This document shows positions 48,846-58,056 of a stretch of 64,000 nt of DNA, piece after piece. Made by a program: the position numbers and the translations under genes. The notes beneath the pieces are model-generated. The model saw only the letters and a list, made by a program, of their open reading frames with translations. It was not told where the DNA came from and did not search any database. The number at the start of each line of letters is the position of its first letter. The stretch's first letter is position 1. Origin of the DNA: Exiguobacterium qingdaonense (GTDB taxonomy: Bacteria > Bacillota > Bacilli > Exiguobacteriales > Exiguobacteriaceae); contig NZ_JACSKY010000003.1 in NCBI RefSeq assembly GCF_018617855.1, positions 186,001-250,000 of the forward strand, in the 5' to 3' direction.

Positions 48846-50036
48846 ATGAAAGTTTACGTTGCGCGACAACCGATTTTTGACCAAAAATTACGCGTTTGCG
48901 GCTACGAGTTGTTGTATCGCCGCAGCGAAAATAATTTCTTTGAGAATGTCGATGATTCGTTAGCGACGGCTGACGTAATCCATAACGCTTATCTCGTCTT
49001 TAATTTTCGAGAACTGACAGAAGGGACACGTGCATTCATCAACTTCCCTCAAACGTTGATTGAAGGAGAGGTGCCATCGTTATTGCCCCGTCAATCTCTC
49101 GTCGTCGAAGTGCTCGAGCACGTCGAGCCGACCGAGAAAGTGTTACAGTCTCTCCGCTCGTTGAGACGTCAAGGTTATACGATTGCACTTGATGACTTTG
49201 TATTTGAAGAAAAATATCGTGCCTTGATTGGACTGGCCGACATCATTAAAATCGATTATCAAGCGACGCCTGTGGAGCAACAACAGAGGCTGATTAATGC
49301 GCTTGGGCATCGGGTCGAGTTTTTAGCTGAAAAAATCGAAACACCGGCAGAATATGAGACGGCAAAGCGATTAGGATATAAAATGTTTCAAGGGTATTTC
49401 TTCAGCCGTCCGATCGTAGTTCACGGGGCAGAGGTGCATCCGTTGCGTCATACGCTCATCGAGGTGTTAAAAGAACTCGATCGTCCTGAACCTAGTTTTC
49501 GGCGCATTTCGGCGCAAATCGAACGGAGTGTCGACTTATCCTACAAGATGCTTCGCTCCGTCAATACGGTGTATCAAAAAGGGCGTCACATCATCCAATC
49601 GATTGAACAAGCCGTCGCACGAATCGGATTAGATGAATTGAAACGATGGTCGTATTTGATGCTTCTCCGGGAGATGCAAACGTCTGAATCAAAAGAACTG
49701 ATCAAGCAGAGTGTCATTCGCGGGAAGATGATGGAACTCGTCGCAGAGGATACGTTAGAGGATGTGTCACCGTTTGACGCGTTCATTACCGGAATCTTCT
49801 CTTCACTTGACGTCATCTTAGATGAGACGATGCAAATATTGATCGCAGAGCTCCCAGTCGCGCCTCCTGTTAAGGCCGCATTACTTGGTGAACAGAACAG
49901 TCTGCGGATGTTACTAGAGAACGTGATCGCCTACGAACGGTTGACGATTCCGCTCGATAACACAGAATCGGATTGGTCTCAATATTACGTAGAAGCGATT
50001 CGTTGGTCTCACAGCCTTGACGAATCAAGTGAATAA
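48846..50036 (+). CDS. EAL-HDOD signalling protein, probably non-catalytic
   Basis: 396 residues, cytoplasmic. Residues 1-200 are an EAL-type domain of the YuxH group: VARQPIFDQKLRVCGYELLYR in place of the EAL signature, VEVLEHVEP, YTIALDDFVFEE, IIKIDYQ, LAEKIETPAEYE and GYKMFQGYFFSRP. The EAL Glu-Ala-Leu site and the DDFG metal site are altered, so c-di-GMP hydrolysis is unlikely; binding may remain. Residues 200-395 are an HDOD domain (RISAQIERSVDLSYKMLRSVN; no HD metal pair). Likely a regulatory scaffold. Start behind AAGGAGAC. Confidence 0.9.
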   Translation: MKVYVARQPIFDQKLRVCGYELLYRRSENNFFENVDDSLATADVIHNAYLVFNFRELTEGTRAFINFPQTLIEGEVPSLLPRQSLVVEVLEHVEPTEKVLQSLRSLRRQGYTIALDDFVFEEKYRALIGLADIIKIDYQATPVEQQQRLINALGHRVEFLAEKIETPAEYETAKRLGYKMFQGYFFSRPIVVHGAEVHPLRHTLIEVLKELDRPEPSFRRISAQIERSVDLSYKMLRSVNTVYQKGRHIIQSIEQAVARIGLDELKRWSYLMLLREMQTSESKELIKQSVIRGKMMELVAEDTLEDVSPFDAFITGIFSSLDVILDETMQILIAELPVAPPVKAALLGEQNSLRMLLENVIAYERLTIPLDNTESDWSQYYVEAIRWSHSLDESSE

Positions 50037-50051
50037 TGTTTGAAATATGTG

Positions 50052-50101
50052 AGGGGCGTCAATTAATGTAGTAAGGCCTTACTGCAGATGACGTCCCTTT
50101 T
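50052..50101 (+). terminator. Large hairpin terminator after EAL-HDOD gene
   Basis: Outer arms AGGGGCGTCA / TGACGTCCCT and a separate inner 9-bp stem GTAGTAAGG / CCTTACTGC, followed by TTTT. A second short hairpin with seven T lies at about 50150-50174. Confidence 0.75.
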
Positions 50102-50236
50102 GGTGTGCTTATAGAGAAAGTGAGTTGATCGAATGGTTCAAACCGCTCGAAACTTGAGACACTGAGTCTTTTTTTCTCTAACACGACATGATATGATTGA
50201 AAATGGTACGAATTTTAGAAAAGAGGGGAATCGTTA

Positions 50237-50455
50237 ATGGTCAATACCGTATTTTCGCTAGCGATTTATGTCATAGCGATTTACGTCGCTTGGTGGGCGC
50301 TTTTACCCGTCAAATGGGACAAGTTGCTTAATCAAGTGAGAAGTCCGCAAGCAGCAGTCTTGCGTGTGCTCGTAGCGGTCGTTTTCGGTTCGCTAATCGC
50401 CCAGTTCTTTTTGGAGTATATCCGATTGGCGCAGGCGCTCGCACCTATGCAGTAG
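50237..50455 (+). CDS. ywzB: YwzB family (DUF1146) small membrane protein
   Basis: 72 residues, two membrane helices (about 3-23 and 42-62) with a cationic loop KWDKLLNQVRSPQ. The size, topology and place directly before murA match B. subtilis YwzB (DUF1146), function unknown. Ribosome site AAAAGAGGGG. Confidence 0.85.
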   Translation: MVNTVFSLAIYVIAIYVAWWALLPVKWDKLLNQVRSPQAAVLRVLVAVVFGSLIAQFFLEYIRLAQALAPMQ

Positions 50456-50475
50456 TCGCAGAATATTTAACAAAC

Positions 50476-50492
50476 TGTAATCCTGCTGTAAC
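50476..50492 (+). promoter_or_regulatory. Perfect WalR (YycF) box upstream of murA
   Basis: TGTAAT-CCTGC-TGTAAC matches TGTWAH-N5-TGTWAH at all 12 specified bases. It lies 202 bases before the murA start, within the 238-base spacer after ywzB. WalRK controls cell-wall genes in Bacilli. Confidence 0.6.
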
Positions 50493-50693
50493 GACTCCTA
50501 TATGAATATCATGTAGGATAAATTCGTCTGACATGATGCCTGTTTCATTCCATACGCATTTATTTATTTTCATTTTTTGGAATGAACGTCATCACGTTTT
50601 GCAAACCATTCTAATAATCGACATCATCACATCCGGAAGCGGATATCGACGCACTATATAAAAAAACAATGAAGTTGGAGGACAAAGAGAGAT

Positions 50694-51995
50694 ATGAAGG
50701 ATTTGATTGTAGTCCGTGGAGGACGTAAATTGTCAGGTACTGTACGCGTTGAGGGAGCAAAGAACGCCGTACTCAAAACATTGGTTGCCACTCTGTTAGC
50801 TAGCGAAGGAAAGTCAATCTTGCAAAATGTACCGCGTCTTGCGGACGTATACACGATTAATAAAGTACTTCGTCACCTCGGTGCAGAGGTGTCGTTCAAT
50901 GAAGAAAAGAATGAAGTAACTGTCGATGCGTCGGGCGATATCAAAGATGAAGCACCGCTTGAATATGTGCGCAAGATGCGTGCTTCGATCCTCGTCATGG
51001 GACCTCTACTTTCTCGCCTCGGTCACGCTCGCGTAGCGATGCCGGGCGGATGTTCAATCGGCTCACGCCCGATTGACCTCCACTTAAAAGGGTTCGAAGC
51101 GATGGGCGCGAAGACGGTCATCGGTAACGGATTCGTGGAAGCTTCGGTAGAAGGGCGTCTCCAAGGCGCGAAAATCTACTTGGACTTCCCATCTGTCGGT
51201 GCGACAGAGAACATTATGATGGCTGCTGTGCTTGCAGAAGGCACGACGGTCATCGAGAACGTCGCAAAAGAGCCTGAAATCGTAGACCTTGCGAACTTCT
51301 TGAACGGAATGGGCGCACACGTCCGCGGCGCAGGGACAGAAACAATCCGCATCGAAGGTGTCGAAACACTTCGTGGCGCAGAACATTCGATTATTCCAGA
51401 TCGCATCGAAGCGGGTACGTTCCTCGTCGCTGGGGCGATCACGGGAAGTGACATCGAAGTCATCGGTGCAGAGCGCGAGCACCTTCGTCCATTGATCTCA
51501 AAAATGGAAGAGATGGGTGTCCATTTTGAAGATACGGCAGAAGGAATGCGCGTCACAGCTCCAGACGAGTTGAAGCCGGTTGATGTGAAGACGATGCCGC
51601 ACCCAGGGTTCCCGACAGACATGCAGTCTCAAATGATGGCACTTGTCCTAAAAGCCGGTGGCACATCTGTCATCACAGAGACGGTATTTGAGAATCGCTT
51701 CATGCACGTGGAAGAATTCCGCCGCATGAACGCGGACATTAAAATTGAAGGACGTTCTGCCATCGTCAAAGGCGGCGTAGGCCTTCAAGGAGCGGAAGTC
51801 GTCGCAACGGACCTCCGTGCCGGTGCAGCACTTATTCTGGCGGGTCTCATCGCTGAAGAAGAGACACGCGTCGGTGATTTATACCATATCGACCGTGGAT
51901 ACGTTGACTTCCACAAGAAACTTCAAGCACTCGGTGCCGACATCGAGCGCACGGAAGGAACTGTCGAAACGTCTGAAACATTGGTTCAGAACTAA
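50694..51995 (+). CDS. murA: UDP-N-acetylglucosamine 1-carboxyvinyltransferase (principal MurA)
   Basis: 433 residues. First committed step of peptidoglycan synthesis: transfer of enolpyruvate from PEP to UDP-GlcNAc. All catalytic positions are present: Lys23-Asn24 in EGAKNAVLK, Cys120 in [16 protein letters not shown], Asp in [33 protein letters not shown] and HIDRGYVDF. It should therefore be fosfomycin-sensitive. Corresponds to B. subtilis murAA by place (after ywzB). The codon bias suggests high expression. A WalR-like box lies in its long leader. Confidence 0.97.
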   Translation: MKDLIVVRGGRKLSGTVRVEGAKNAVLKTLVATLLASEGKSILQNVPRLADVYTINKVLRHLGAEVSFNEEKNEVTVDASGDIKDEAPLEYVRKMRASILVMGPLLSRLGHARVAMPGGCSIGSRPIDLHLKGFEAMGAKTVIGNGFVEASVEGRLQGAKIYLDFPSVGATENIMMAAVLAEGTTVIENVAKEPEIVDLANFLNGMGAHVRGAGTETIRIEGVETLRGAEHSIIPDRIEAGTFLVAGAITGSDIEVIGAEREHLRPLISKMEEMGVHFEDTAEGMRVTAPDELKPVDVKTMPHPGFPTDMQSQMMALVLKAGGTSVITETVFENRFMHVEEFRRMNADIKIEGRSAIVKGGVGLQGAEVVATDLRAGAALILAGLIAEEETRVGDLYHIDRGYVDFHKKLQALGADIERTEGTVETSETLVQN

Positions 51996-52076
51996 GAAAC
52001 GAGCACGAATGAGAGGGCGAGGAGAGACTCTTCTCGCTCTTTTCAATGAAGAAACGAACGGAGGAACCTACACATC

Positions 52077-53063
52077 ATGTTTTCAAAAGATATCGGGATT
52101 GATTTAGGGACAGCAAACGTTGTCATTCACGTCAAAGGGAAAGGAATCGTCTTGGACGAACCTTCTGTCGTTGCGATGAAGCGCTCTACGGGGAAAGTAC
52201 TAGCAGTCGGTTCAGAAGCGTATGAGATGGTCGGTCGTACACCTGGTGATATCGTGGCGATTCGTCCTCTCCGTGACGGGGTCATCGCCGATTTCGCCAC
52301 AACAGAAGAGATGCTCCGTCACTTCATCGAAAAAATTCAAGTCCGTGGCTTCTTCGGAGGGATTCGTATGTTGATTTGTACACCTGCGAACGTCACACCG
52401 GTCGAAGCGAAGGCAATTCGTGAAGCCGCCGAAAAAGCAGGCGCGAAGGAAGTCTTTCTCGCCGTCGAACCAAAAGCAGCGGCAGTCGGTTCAGGCATGG
52501 ATATTTGGAAGCCGGTCGGTCATATGATCATCGATGTCGGTGGAGGGACGACGGACGTCGCCATCTTGTCGATGGGGGACATCGTCTGCGGTGAAACGAT
52601 TAAAATCGCAGGGGATCGCTTCGACACGGATATTCTTCGTGCCATCAAAGAGAAGCATAAGCTCATCATTGGAGAGCGCACGGCGGAACAGATCAAGAAA
52701 GAAATCGCCACAGTCTTCCCTGGAGGACGTAACGAGTCGATGGACATTCGCGGACGTGACATGGTACGTGGATTGCCACGTACGGTGACGATCACGTCAG
52801 AAGAGCTTCGTGAAGCGATGGCTGAATCGGCCAACGAGATCGTCGAAGCAACGAAACGTGTCCTTGAACAAACACCTCCAGAACTCGCGGCGGACATCAT
52901 CGACCGCGGAATCATCATGACAGGTGGAGGGTCGCTCCTTCACGGGCTTGACCAACTTGTCGCAGAACGCGTCATGCTCCCGGTCATGATGGCCGAGGAG
53001 CCGACACTTAGTGTTGCGCACGGGACGGGCGTCATGCTCGAGAACTTAGATCGATTGAAATAA
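52077..53063 (+). CDS. mbl: Actin-like cell-shape protein Mbl
   Basis: 328 residues. MreB-family ATPase that moves along the membrane with the wall-elongation machinery. Phosphate and connect loops DIGIDLGTANVVIHVKGKG, MIIDVGGGTTDVAILS and IIMTGGGSLLHGLD are intact. The gene order murA ... mbl-flhO-flhP identifies it as Mbl rather than MreB. In Bacillus, spoIID, spoIIQ and spoIIID separate murAA and mbl; here only 81 bases do. Site GGAGG and a strong terminator after. Confidence 0.95.
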   Translation: MFSKDIGIDLGTANVVIHVKGKGIVLDEPSVVAMKRSTGKVLAVGSEAYEMVGRTPGDIVAIRPLRDGVIADFATTEEMLRHFIEKIQVRGFFGGIRMLICTPANVTPVEAKAIREAAEKAGAKEVFLAVEPKAAAVGSGMDIWKPVGHMIIDVGGGTTDVAILSMGDIVCGETIKIAGDRFDTDILRAIKEKHKLIIGERTAEQIKKEIATVFPGGRNESMDIRGRDMVRGLPRTVTITSEELREAMAESANEIVEATKRVLEQTPPELAADIIDRGIIMTGGGSLLHGLDQLVAERVMLPVMMAEEPTLSVAHGTGVMLENLDRLK

Positions 53064-53064
53064 A

Positions 53065-53097
53065 ACAAGCGACCGCGCGAGCGGTCGCTTGTTTTTT
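53065..53097 (+). terminator. mbl terminator
   Basis: ACAAGCGACCGC / GCGGTCGCTTGT around GCGA, then six T. Confidence 0.95.
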
Positions 53098-53125
53098 GTA
53101 CGTTCACTCAACGTTTTGGCCAGAG

Positions 53126-53245
53126 GTGCTAAGACGTTGCATCAGAGTCTTTGAAGAAACGGATCAATTAGAATCGGAGGACATTATAAACACTGACCCT
53201 CATAAAAAACGGTTAATGAAGCTCGATCGATTGAAGACAGAGTAA
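53126..53245 (+). pseudogene. Possible gene remnant or 39-residue ORF
   Basis: An open frame from GTG (53126), continuing upstream without an ATG, ends in a strongly charged stretch DPHKKRLMKLDRLKTE with a terminator hairpin starting at the stop codon. It reads like the C-terminal end of a protein. The last part (GATCGATTGAA) repeats 11 bases of the mbl 3' end. No good ribosome site serves the GTG. Could be a decayed gene or chance. Confidence 0.25.
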
Positions 53246-53277
53246 AGGCATCTCGCTTTAAACGTGAGATGCCTTTT
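53244..53277. terminator. Terminator at the end of the response-regulator operon
   Basis: AAAGGCATCTC / GAGATGCCTTT; T-rich on both outer sides, so usable on both strands. The regulator gene on the minus strand ends two bases away. Confidence 0.8.
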
Positions 53278-53278
53278 A

Positions 53279-54058
53279 TTAATGCCATGTGTAATCTTTA
53301 TCTACAAACAAACGATTGTTCAATTCTGTCTTAGAAATGGAGGAGTCTTTTTCATCGAGCCAATCATAGTAGTCACATACACATGAATCGCCGAGTTCAA
53401 TCGAGTAACCATTGTTGATTGTCTTTACCGTTATATCCAATTGGTGTTCAGCCAGTGTCTTTTTTAATCGATAGATGGCGTTGTAGACGTTGTGTAGGGC
53501 ACGTTGAGGCTCATCGATATCTGGATACAGCATTTCAGCGAGGACCCATTTGTTGACGACTTGTTTACGATGATAAATCAAATAGGCGAATACCTCTTCT
53601 GTTTTTTGCGTAGGCCATTTGACAAGATTGCCATCTTGAGTACGAACCGAGAAACGGTCAAAACATTGGATGCGGCATGATTGATGCGCATTCTTTTGCT
53701 GGATGGACTCATAACGCTGAACGATACGCGGTATGACGCTATGAATCATCTGTTCTGTGATGGGTTTTAACAAATAGTGTGTCGCATGCAGGTTGAATGC
53801 TTCGACGGCATACTGTTGATGAGCGGTCGTAAAGACGACCTGCGTTCGTTCCGGCAAATAGGTCGCAAGCTCGAGTCCGGTCATTTCAGGCATTTCAATG
53901 TCTAAGAAAACAAGGTCGACCGGATGTTTTCGAATAAACGTGAGGGCTTGAATTGGACTTTGGAACGAACCGACCCATTCGAGGGAAGGTTCATCTTTTA
54001 CGATCCGCTCCATCATCCCCAAAATATGATGTTCATCTTCAATTAAAATCGTACGCAT
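53279..54058 (-). CDS. Response regulator with SARP-type winged helix, BTAD lost
   Basis: 259 residues. Receiver domain 1-120 (EDE acidic pocket at 7-9, phosphoacceptor Asp53 in VFLDIEMP, Thr in VFTTAHQ, Lys in LLKPI). DNA-binding domain about 135-225 with the SARP pattern IQCFDRFSVRT...WPTQKTEEVFAYLI...LAEMLYPDIDEPQRALHNVYNAIYRLKKTL. Related regulators of about 370 residues continue into a BTAD helical domain; this one stops at DYTWH, where that domain would begin. The stop is followed by a terminator, so this is its natural end. Translationally coupled to the kinase gene, which overlaps its start by 20 bases. Confidence 0.88.
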   Translation of the reverse strand: MRTILIEDEHHILGMMERIVKDEPSLEWVGSFQSPIQALTFIRKHPVDLVFLDIEMPEMTGLELATYLPERTQVVFTTAHQQYAVEAFNLHATHYLLKPITEQMIHSVIPRIVQRYESIQQKNAHQSCRIQCFDRFSVRTQDGNLVKWPTQKTEEVFAYLIYHRKQVVNKWVLAEMLYPDIDEPQRALHNVYNAIYRLKKTLAEHQLDITVKTINNGYSIELGDSCVCDYYDWLDEKDSSISKTELNNRLFVDKDYTWH

Positions 54059-55817
54059 TTACGTGCTTCGTCCTTTCTTGTTTAGGTAACCTCAAATGAA
54101 TGACAGTGCCTTGTCTCAAAGTAGAAGTCAAGTCGAATGTCGCACCACATAAGTGTTCGATCCGCTTTTTAATATTATTCATCCCAATTCCTGATGAGTC
54201 AGTCGATTGATCCACATCAAATCCGCACCCCGTATCGCTCACACAAATATCAAGCATCCCGTTTTTTTCTTGAATGGAAAGTGTCAGTCGCTTTTGTCCG
54301 GGGTGTCGATACAGTCCATGTCGAACTGCGTTTTCAACGAGAGGTTGAATCAACAATGGTGGGATTGCACAATCTAAAAGTGAGTCGTCAACTTCTTTTA
54401 TGACTTCAAATGAATCTTGGAACCTTGTTTGTTCGATGGCTAGATATGAGTCAATCATATCTAGCTCTTGCCGAATAGAGATCTCGTTTTCCGTTCGTCC
54501 ATTTTCAAAAATAAAGCGGACATACGTACTCAAGTGACTAAGCAGACGAGCCGCTTCCGGTGGTGAGGTATAACAAAGCGCAATCACGTTCCCGAACGTG
54601 TTGTAAAGAAAATGAGGTTTGATTTGGGCATTGAAAAAAGACATCTCGTGTTGCAAAGCCAATGCCTCGACCTGCTGTTTCTTCTTTTTGTCCGTGGACA
54701 AGTGAATCGGTAACAGTAAAAACATCAATAAAAAATAAATGATTGTAAACGTATTCCCATACAATTGTTGATTCGGCGATACGATAAACGTTGACGTCAT
54801 AATTCCAATATACCCGACAAGCTGGGCGAATGTGAACGTCAATAGTTCAAACGGGCTCGTCTTCTGTTTTTCAAGTATCCAGCCGATGTTCAGTCCGACC
54901 CAAAAGAATGTGATGAACAAGACAGTCATCCATACAAAATATTCGAACACATCGTATGTAGAGGGAGGGAGGAGGATGGACAAAACCGTCAACACGTAAA
55001 GCGGATATCTCGCAATAGACAGAAAACGGTCGAACGACACGTGCTCCAAGCATCTCGCAAACTGAATCAACATGATGATACTAAGTAATGCTGAACTTAA
55101 CGTCAACTTATCATTACTTGAGATCCATATTCCGTCCCGAGACATGATGGATAGGCTCGTCAAAAAGAAGAGAGCCGTCCCGTAGCCATACAATCGTTCG
55201 TTTTGATGGAACAAGCAGACAATCGCATAAAAGATTGCGATGAGAATCGAGATGAGCAACATAAAAAAATCGTAGCTGAAATTAGCACTTTGAGCTGTGA
55301 TGATTTCCTTCAATGGGCCGATTAAAATACTTTCTTCGATTGGTTGGAAGTTCCCTGCTTGTCGTGTATGTTGAATCGTTAAACGGAATTCAGTCGTTTC
55401 GTCATCTAATACAAGTAAAGACGGTTGCTCGGCAACACGCTTTGTTCCAATCTTTGTCGTTTCAGCCGGGGTCCCATCAATCAAAATCGTAGAGGTGGAC
55501 AACGACTCAGGAAAAAGTAACGCGAATGTCCCTATTGGCAATGCGATATCAGTTTCGTATGTGGATTCTCGGTGAGGTATTGTAAATGGAACAGCTCGAT
55601 AAGAACGACGGTCGACGCTAGAGACGATTCCTGACTCGTAACGCCATGACCCATCAAGGCGTAAAATCTCCTCATGAACGGAAGTAGAGAGAAGAGAAGC
55701 CTCGCCTTGATTGACTGTGACGATTGAGGCGATGGATTGGTGGCGAATCAGTAAAGTGAGGCTTCCGACAATCGACACGATAAGGATGAACAAAAATAGC
55801 ATTCGATTACGAGTCAT
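54039..55817 (-). CDS. LytS-type sensor histidine kinase with 7TMR-DISM sensor
   Basis: 592 residues. One N-terminal membrane helix (about 6-22), an extracellular beta-rich (DISMED2/jelly-roll-like) domain about 35-175 with LDGSWRYESG, then seven membrane helices (about 180-385). The cytoplasmic part is a His_kinase/HATPase pair: phosphoacceptor His402 in NAQIKPHFLYNTFGN, N-box LVENAVRHGLYRH and G-box CVSDTGCGFD, GIGMNNIKKRI. Such kinases sense carbohydrates or other small ligands through the jelly roll. Start ATG with AAGGGA eight bases upstream. Forms a two-component system with the overlapping downstream regulator. Confidence 0.9.
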   Translation of the reverse strand: MTRNRMLFLFILIVSIVGSLTLLIRHQSIASIVTVNQGEASLLSTSVHEEILRLDGSWRYESGIVSSVDRRSYRAVPFTIPHRESTYETDIALPIGTFALLFPESLSTSTILIDGTPAETTKIGTKRVAEQPSLLVLDDETTEFRLTIQHTRQAGNFQPIEESILIGPLKEIITAQSANFSYDFFMLLISILIAIFYAIVCLFHQNERLYGYGTALFFLTSLSIMSRDGIWISSNDKLTLSSALLSIIMLIQFARCLEHVSFDRFLSIARYPLYVLTVLSILLPPSTYDVFEYFVWMTVLFITFFWVGLNIGWILEKQKTSPFELLTFTFAQLVGYIGIMTSTFIVSPNQQLYGNTFTIIYFLLMFLLLPIHLSTDKKKKQQVEALALQHEMSFFNAQIKPHFLYNTFGNVIALCYTSPPEAARLLSHLSTYVRFIFENGRTENEISIRQELDMIDSYLAIEQTRFQDSFEVIKEVDDSLLDCAIPPLLIQPLVENAVRHGLYRHPGQKRLTLSIQEKNGMLDICVSDTGCGFDVDQSTDSSGIGMNNIKKRIEHLCGATFDLTSTLRQGTVIHLRLPKQERTKHVNAYDFN

Positions 55818-56003
55818 CGGCACATTCCCTTCATTTCTTGTGAGTTTCTTGTGAGGACACTACGTTACTCTCTTCAATAGGTGAATGAATTTTTGTAGTG
55901 ACCCTCTATCTCATCATCGTACCCGAACTTTTTTTGCTTGAACAGAAAAAGTCATTCACCGAACGAGGTGAGGCATTCCAAGAATAAAGGAAGAAGGCAT
56001 TCC

Positions 56004-57959
56004 ATGAAACGTTGGATTGAACAGCGCATTAGTCGACAAGTCATGACGATTTTTTATATATTGATTGCTTTAGTGACGTTTACATCGATTGGGACGTACT
56101 ATTACACACAACAATCGATTCAAGAAACGACTGTCCAGTTAGAGCGAATCAGCGAACAACGAGCACGTGCGACGAATCTATTCGAAACGTGGCAATCGAT
56201 GCAATATGAGTTACGTGGTCATGTTTTATTAGGAGACAGTGCTCTTTTGGAGAACGTGCGAACGGCTCAAGCAGACATCGATGAACAGACGACATGGTTT
56301 GAGGCACAGGCGAATAACGAAGAGGAAACTCGGTTCGCAAACGATGCACGACTCCTCTTTTCGATATACACGTCACGCGTCATGCCGGCACTTGAACAAT
56401 ATGTGATCGCGAAGCAGGCGGGAGAAGTAGATGAACCTTTTCTACAAATGGGTACAGTCGGACAATTCATGCCGAAAAATGAAACGTCCGTACAAACACG
56501 ATTTCAACTCAACTCAAGTAGCACAGCAGACATGAGTGCAAGCATCGTCGATATGGAGTCGGTCTTTACCGACTATCGACAGAACCTTGATTTCCAAGAA
56601 AGTGAACTACGAGACACATTGTCAAAACAGTTAGTGAAAGCGCAGTGGATGTGGCTCTTGATTTTACTCGGGGCACTCTTCATTTTGTTCATCGGATTAC
56701 AACCTTATATTGTGAGACTGACGAATCAACTGCAGACGCTCATGATTAACAGTGAGCGGCTAGCGATGAACCCGAGTGCGTCTCTCATTCCGATCAAACC
56801 GTTAAAAAACGAGGTCGGACAGTTATCGGAGGCGTTCAACGAGATGGCGACCTCGCTTCGGAATCAACAAGACCAAGTCGATCTCGAACGAGAAAAGACC
56901 GCGCGAATCTTGCATACGATGCGTGACTCGGTCGTCTATACGGAGCTCGCGACGAATGAACGCTTCGCTAACAGTGCACTCTTCGACTTGTATGAACATC
57001 CGATTCCGTCGACGGAACGAGGGAGCTTATATCCGATTTCGATGTATTACCCGATGTTCATGAGTCAAATCGATGACCAGGAAGGGCTGAATCGATTCAC
57101 GAGACGGGCAAAAGAAGAAGGGATATTCGACGAGACGTTCACGTATACGATGCAAAATGGTCAGAAGACGATACGGATGTATGCGGAACCGATTGACTTA
57201 CAGAATGAGCGCGTCGGTGTCATTTTCGTTTCTCGTGATATTACCCAGGAAACCGAAATCAACAAAATGAAAACAGAACTCGTCGCAACAGTGTCACATG
57301 AACTGCGGACGCCGCTCACGTCGATTCTCGGTTTTTCAGAACTACTCAAAAGTCGTCAATTGGAAAACGCGAAGCGAGAACGCTATTTAGACATGATTGC
57401 GAGTGAGACGAAACGCCTTGAGCGTCTAGTGAGTGACTTGTTGGACGTTCAAAAAATGGAGGCGGGCATGGGAGTGCCAGATTTCAAAGTGGAGAGCCTA
57501 TATGAACTTTTATCCGATTTGCTGGAGATTCATGCCGGTTCGACAGAACACCACTTCTTCCATTTTGACTGTGATGAGACTCTTTTCGTTGCGGGGGACC
57601 CGGCACAGTTACGACAAGTCTTCTCGAACATTTTGAACAATGCAATTAAATATTCACCAGATGGTGGAGATGTGACGGTCGATGTAACGTGTGAACAAGA
57701 TACGATCCGCATCGCCATCACAGACGAAGGGCTTGGACTTTCTGATGAAGATGCAGACCGGATTTTTGATAAATTTTATCGGTCGCAATCAGAGGAGAGT
57801 CGTCAAATCGGTGGGACCGGTCTAGGTTTATCCATCTGTAAGGAAATCGTCCAATTACACGGTGGCACGATTGCCGTCCGCTCTCAAATTGGAAAAGGGA
57901 CGACGATGATTGTCGAGTTACCGATGGCCCAGCCTGTAAATGAAGAAAGTTCATCCTAA
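56004..57959 (+). CDS. Membrane sensor histidine kinase (HAMP-PAS-HisKA)
   Basis: 651 residues. Membrane helix 1 about 15-35, extracellular four-helix-type CHASE3-like sensor about 36-205 (RATNLFETWQSMQYELRGHVLLGD), helix 2 about 213-232, HAMP about 235-290, a PAS domain about 300-415, then HisKA with phosphoacceptor His432 in ATVSHELRTPLTS, N-box NILNNAIKYS, G-boxes DEGLGLSD and GGTGLGLSICKEI. No response regulator gene is adjacent, so it is an orphan. Start ATG has GAAGG six bases upstream; a frame 22 codons longer is open. It stands directly before the flagellar genes but is separated from them by a terminator. Confidence 0.92.
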   Translation: MKRWIEQRISRQVMTIFYILIALVTFTSIGTYYYTQQSIQETTVQLERISEQRARATNLFETWQSMQYELRGHVLLGDSALLENVRTAQADIDEQTTWFEAQANNEEETRFANDARLLFSIYTSRVMPALEQYVIAKQAGEVDEPFLQMGTVGQFMPKNETSVQTRFQLNSSSTADMSASIVDMESVFTDYRQNLDFQESELRDTLSKQLVKAQWMWLLILLGALFILFIGLQPYIVRLTNQLQTLMINSERLAMNPSASLIPIKPLKNEVGQLSEAFNEMATSLRNQQDQVDLEREKTARILHTMRDSVVYTELATNERFANSALFDLYEHPIPSTERGSLYPISMYYPMFMSQIDDQEGLNRFTRRAKEEGIFDETFTYTMQNGQKTIRMYAEPIDLQNERVGVIFVSRDITQETEINKMKTELVATVSHELRTPLTSILGFSELLKSRQLENAKRERYLDMIASETKRLERLVSDLLDVQKMEAGMGVPDFKVESLYELLSDLLEIHAGSTEHHFFHFDCDETLFVAGDPAQLRQVFSNILNNAIKYSPDGGDVTVDVTCEQDTIRIAITDEGLGLSDEDADRIFDKFYRSQSEESRQIGGTGLGLSICKEIVQLHGGTIAVRSQIGKGTTMIVELPMAQPVNEESSS

Positions 57960-57980
57960 TTTTTGGATGAACTTTTTTTG
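57946..57980 (+). terminator. Terminator of the sensor kinase gene
   Basis: AAAGTTCATCC / GGATGAACTTT with the stop codon in the loop, then seven T. Confidence 0.9.
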
Positions 57981-58056
57981 AAAAAACGGTGAATGCTATG
58001 CTCATTTGGTACGATATAGAGAGTGAATGATGCTAAAGACCGAAAGGGAGACGAAG

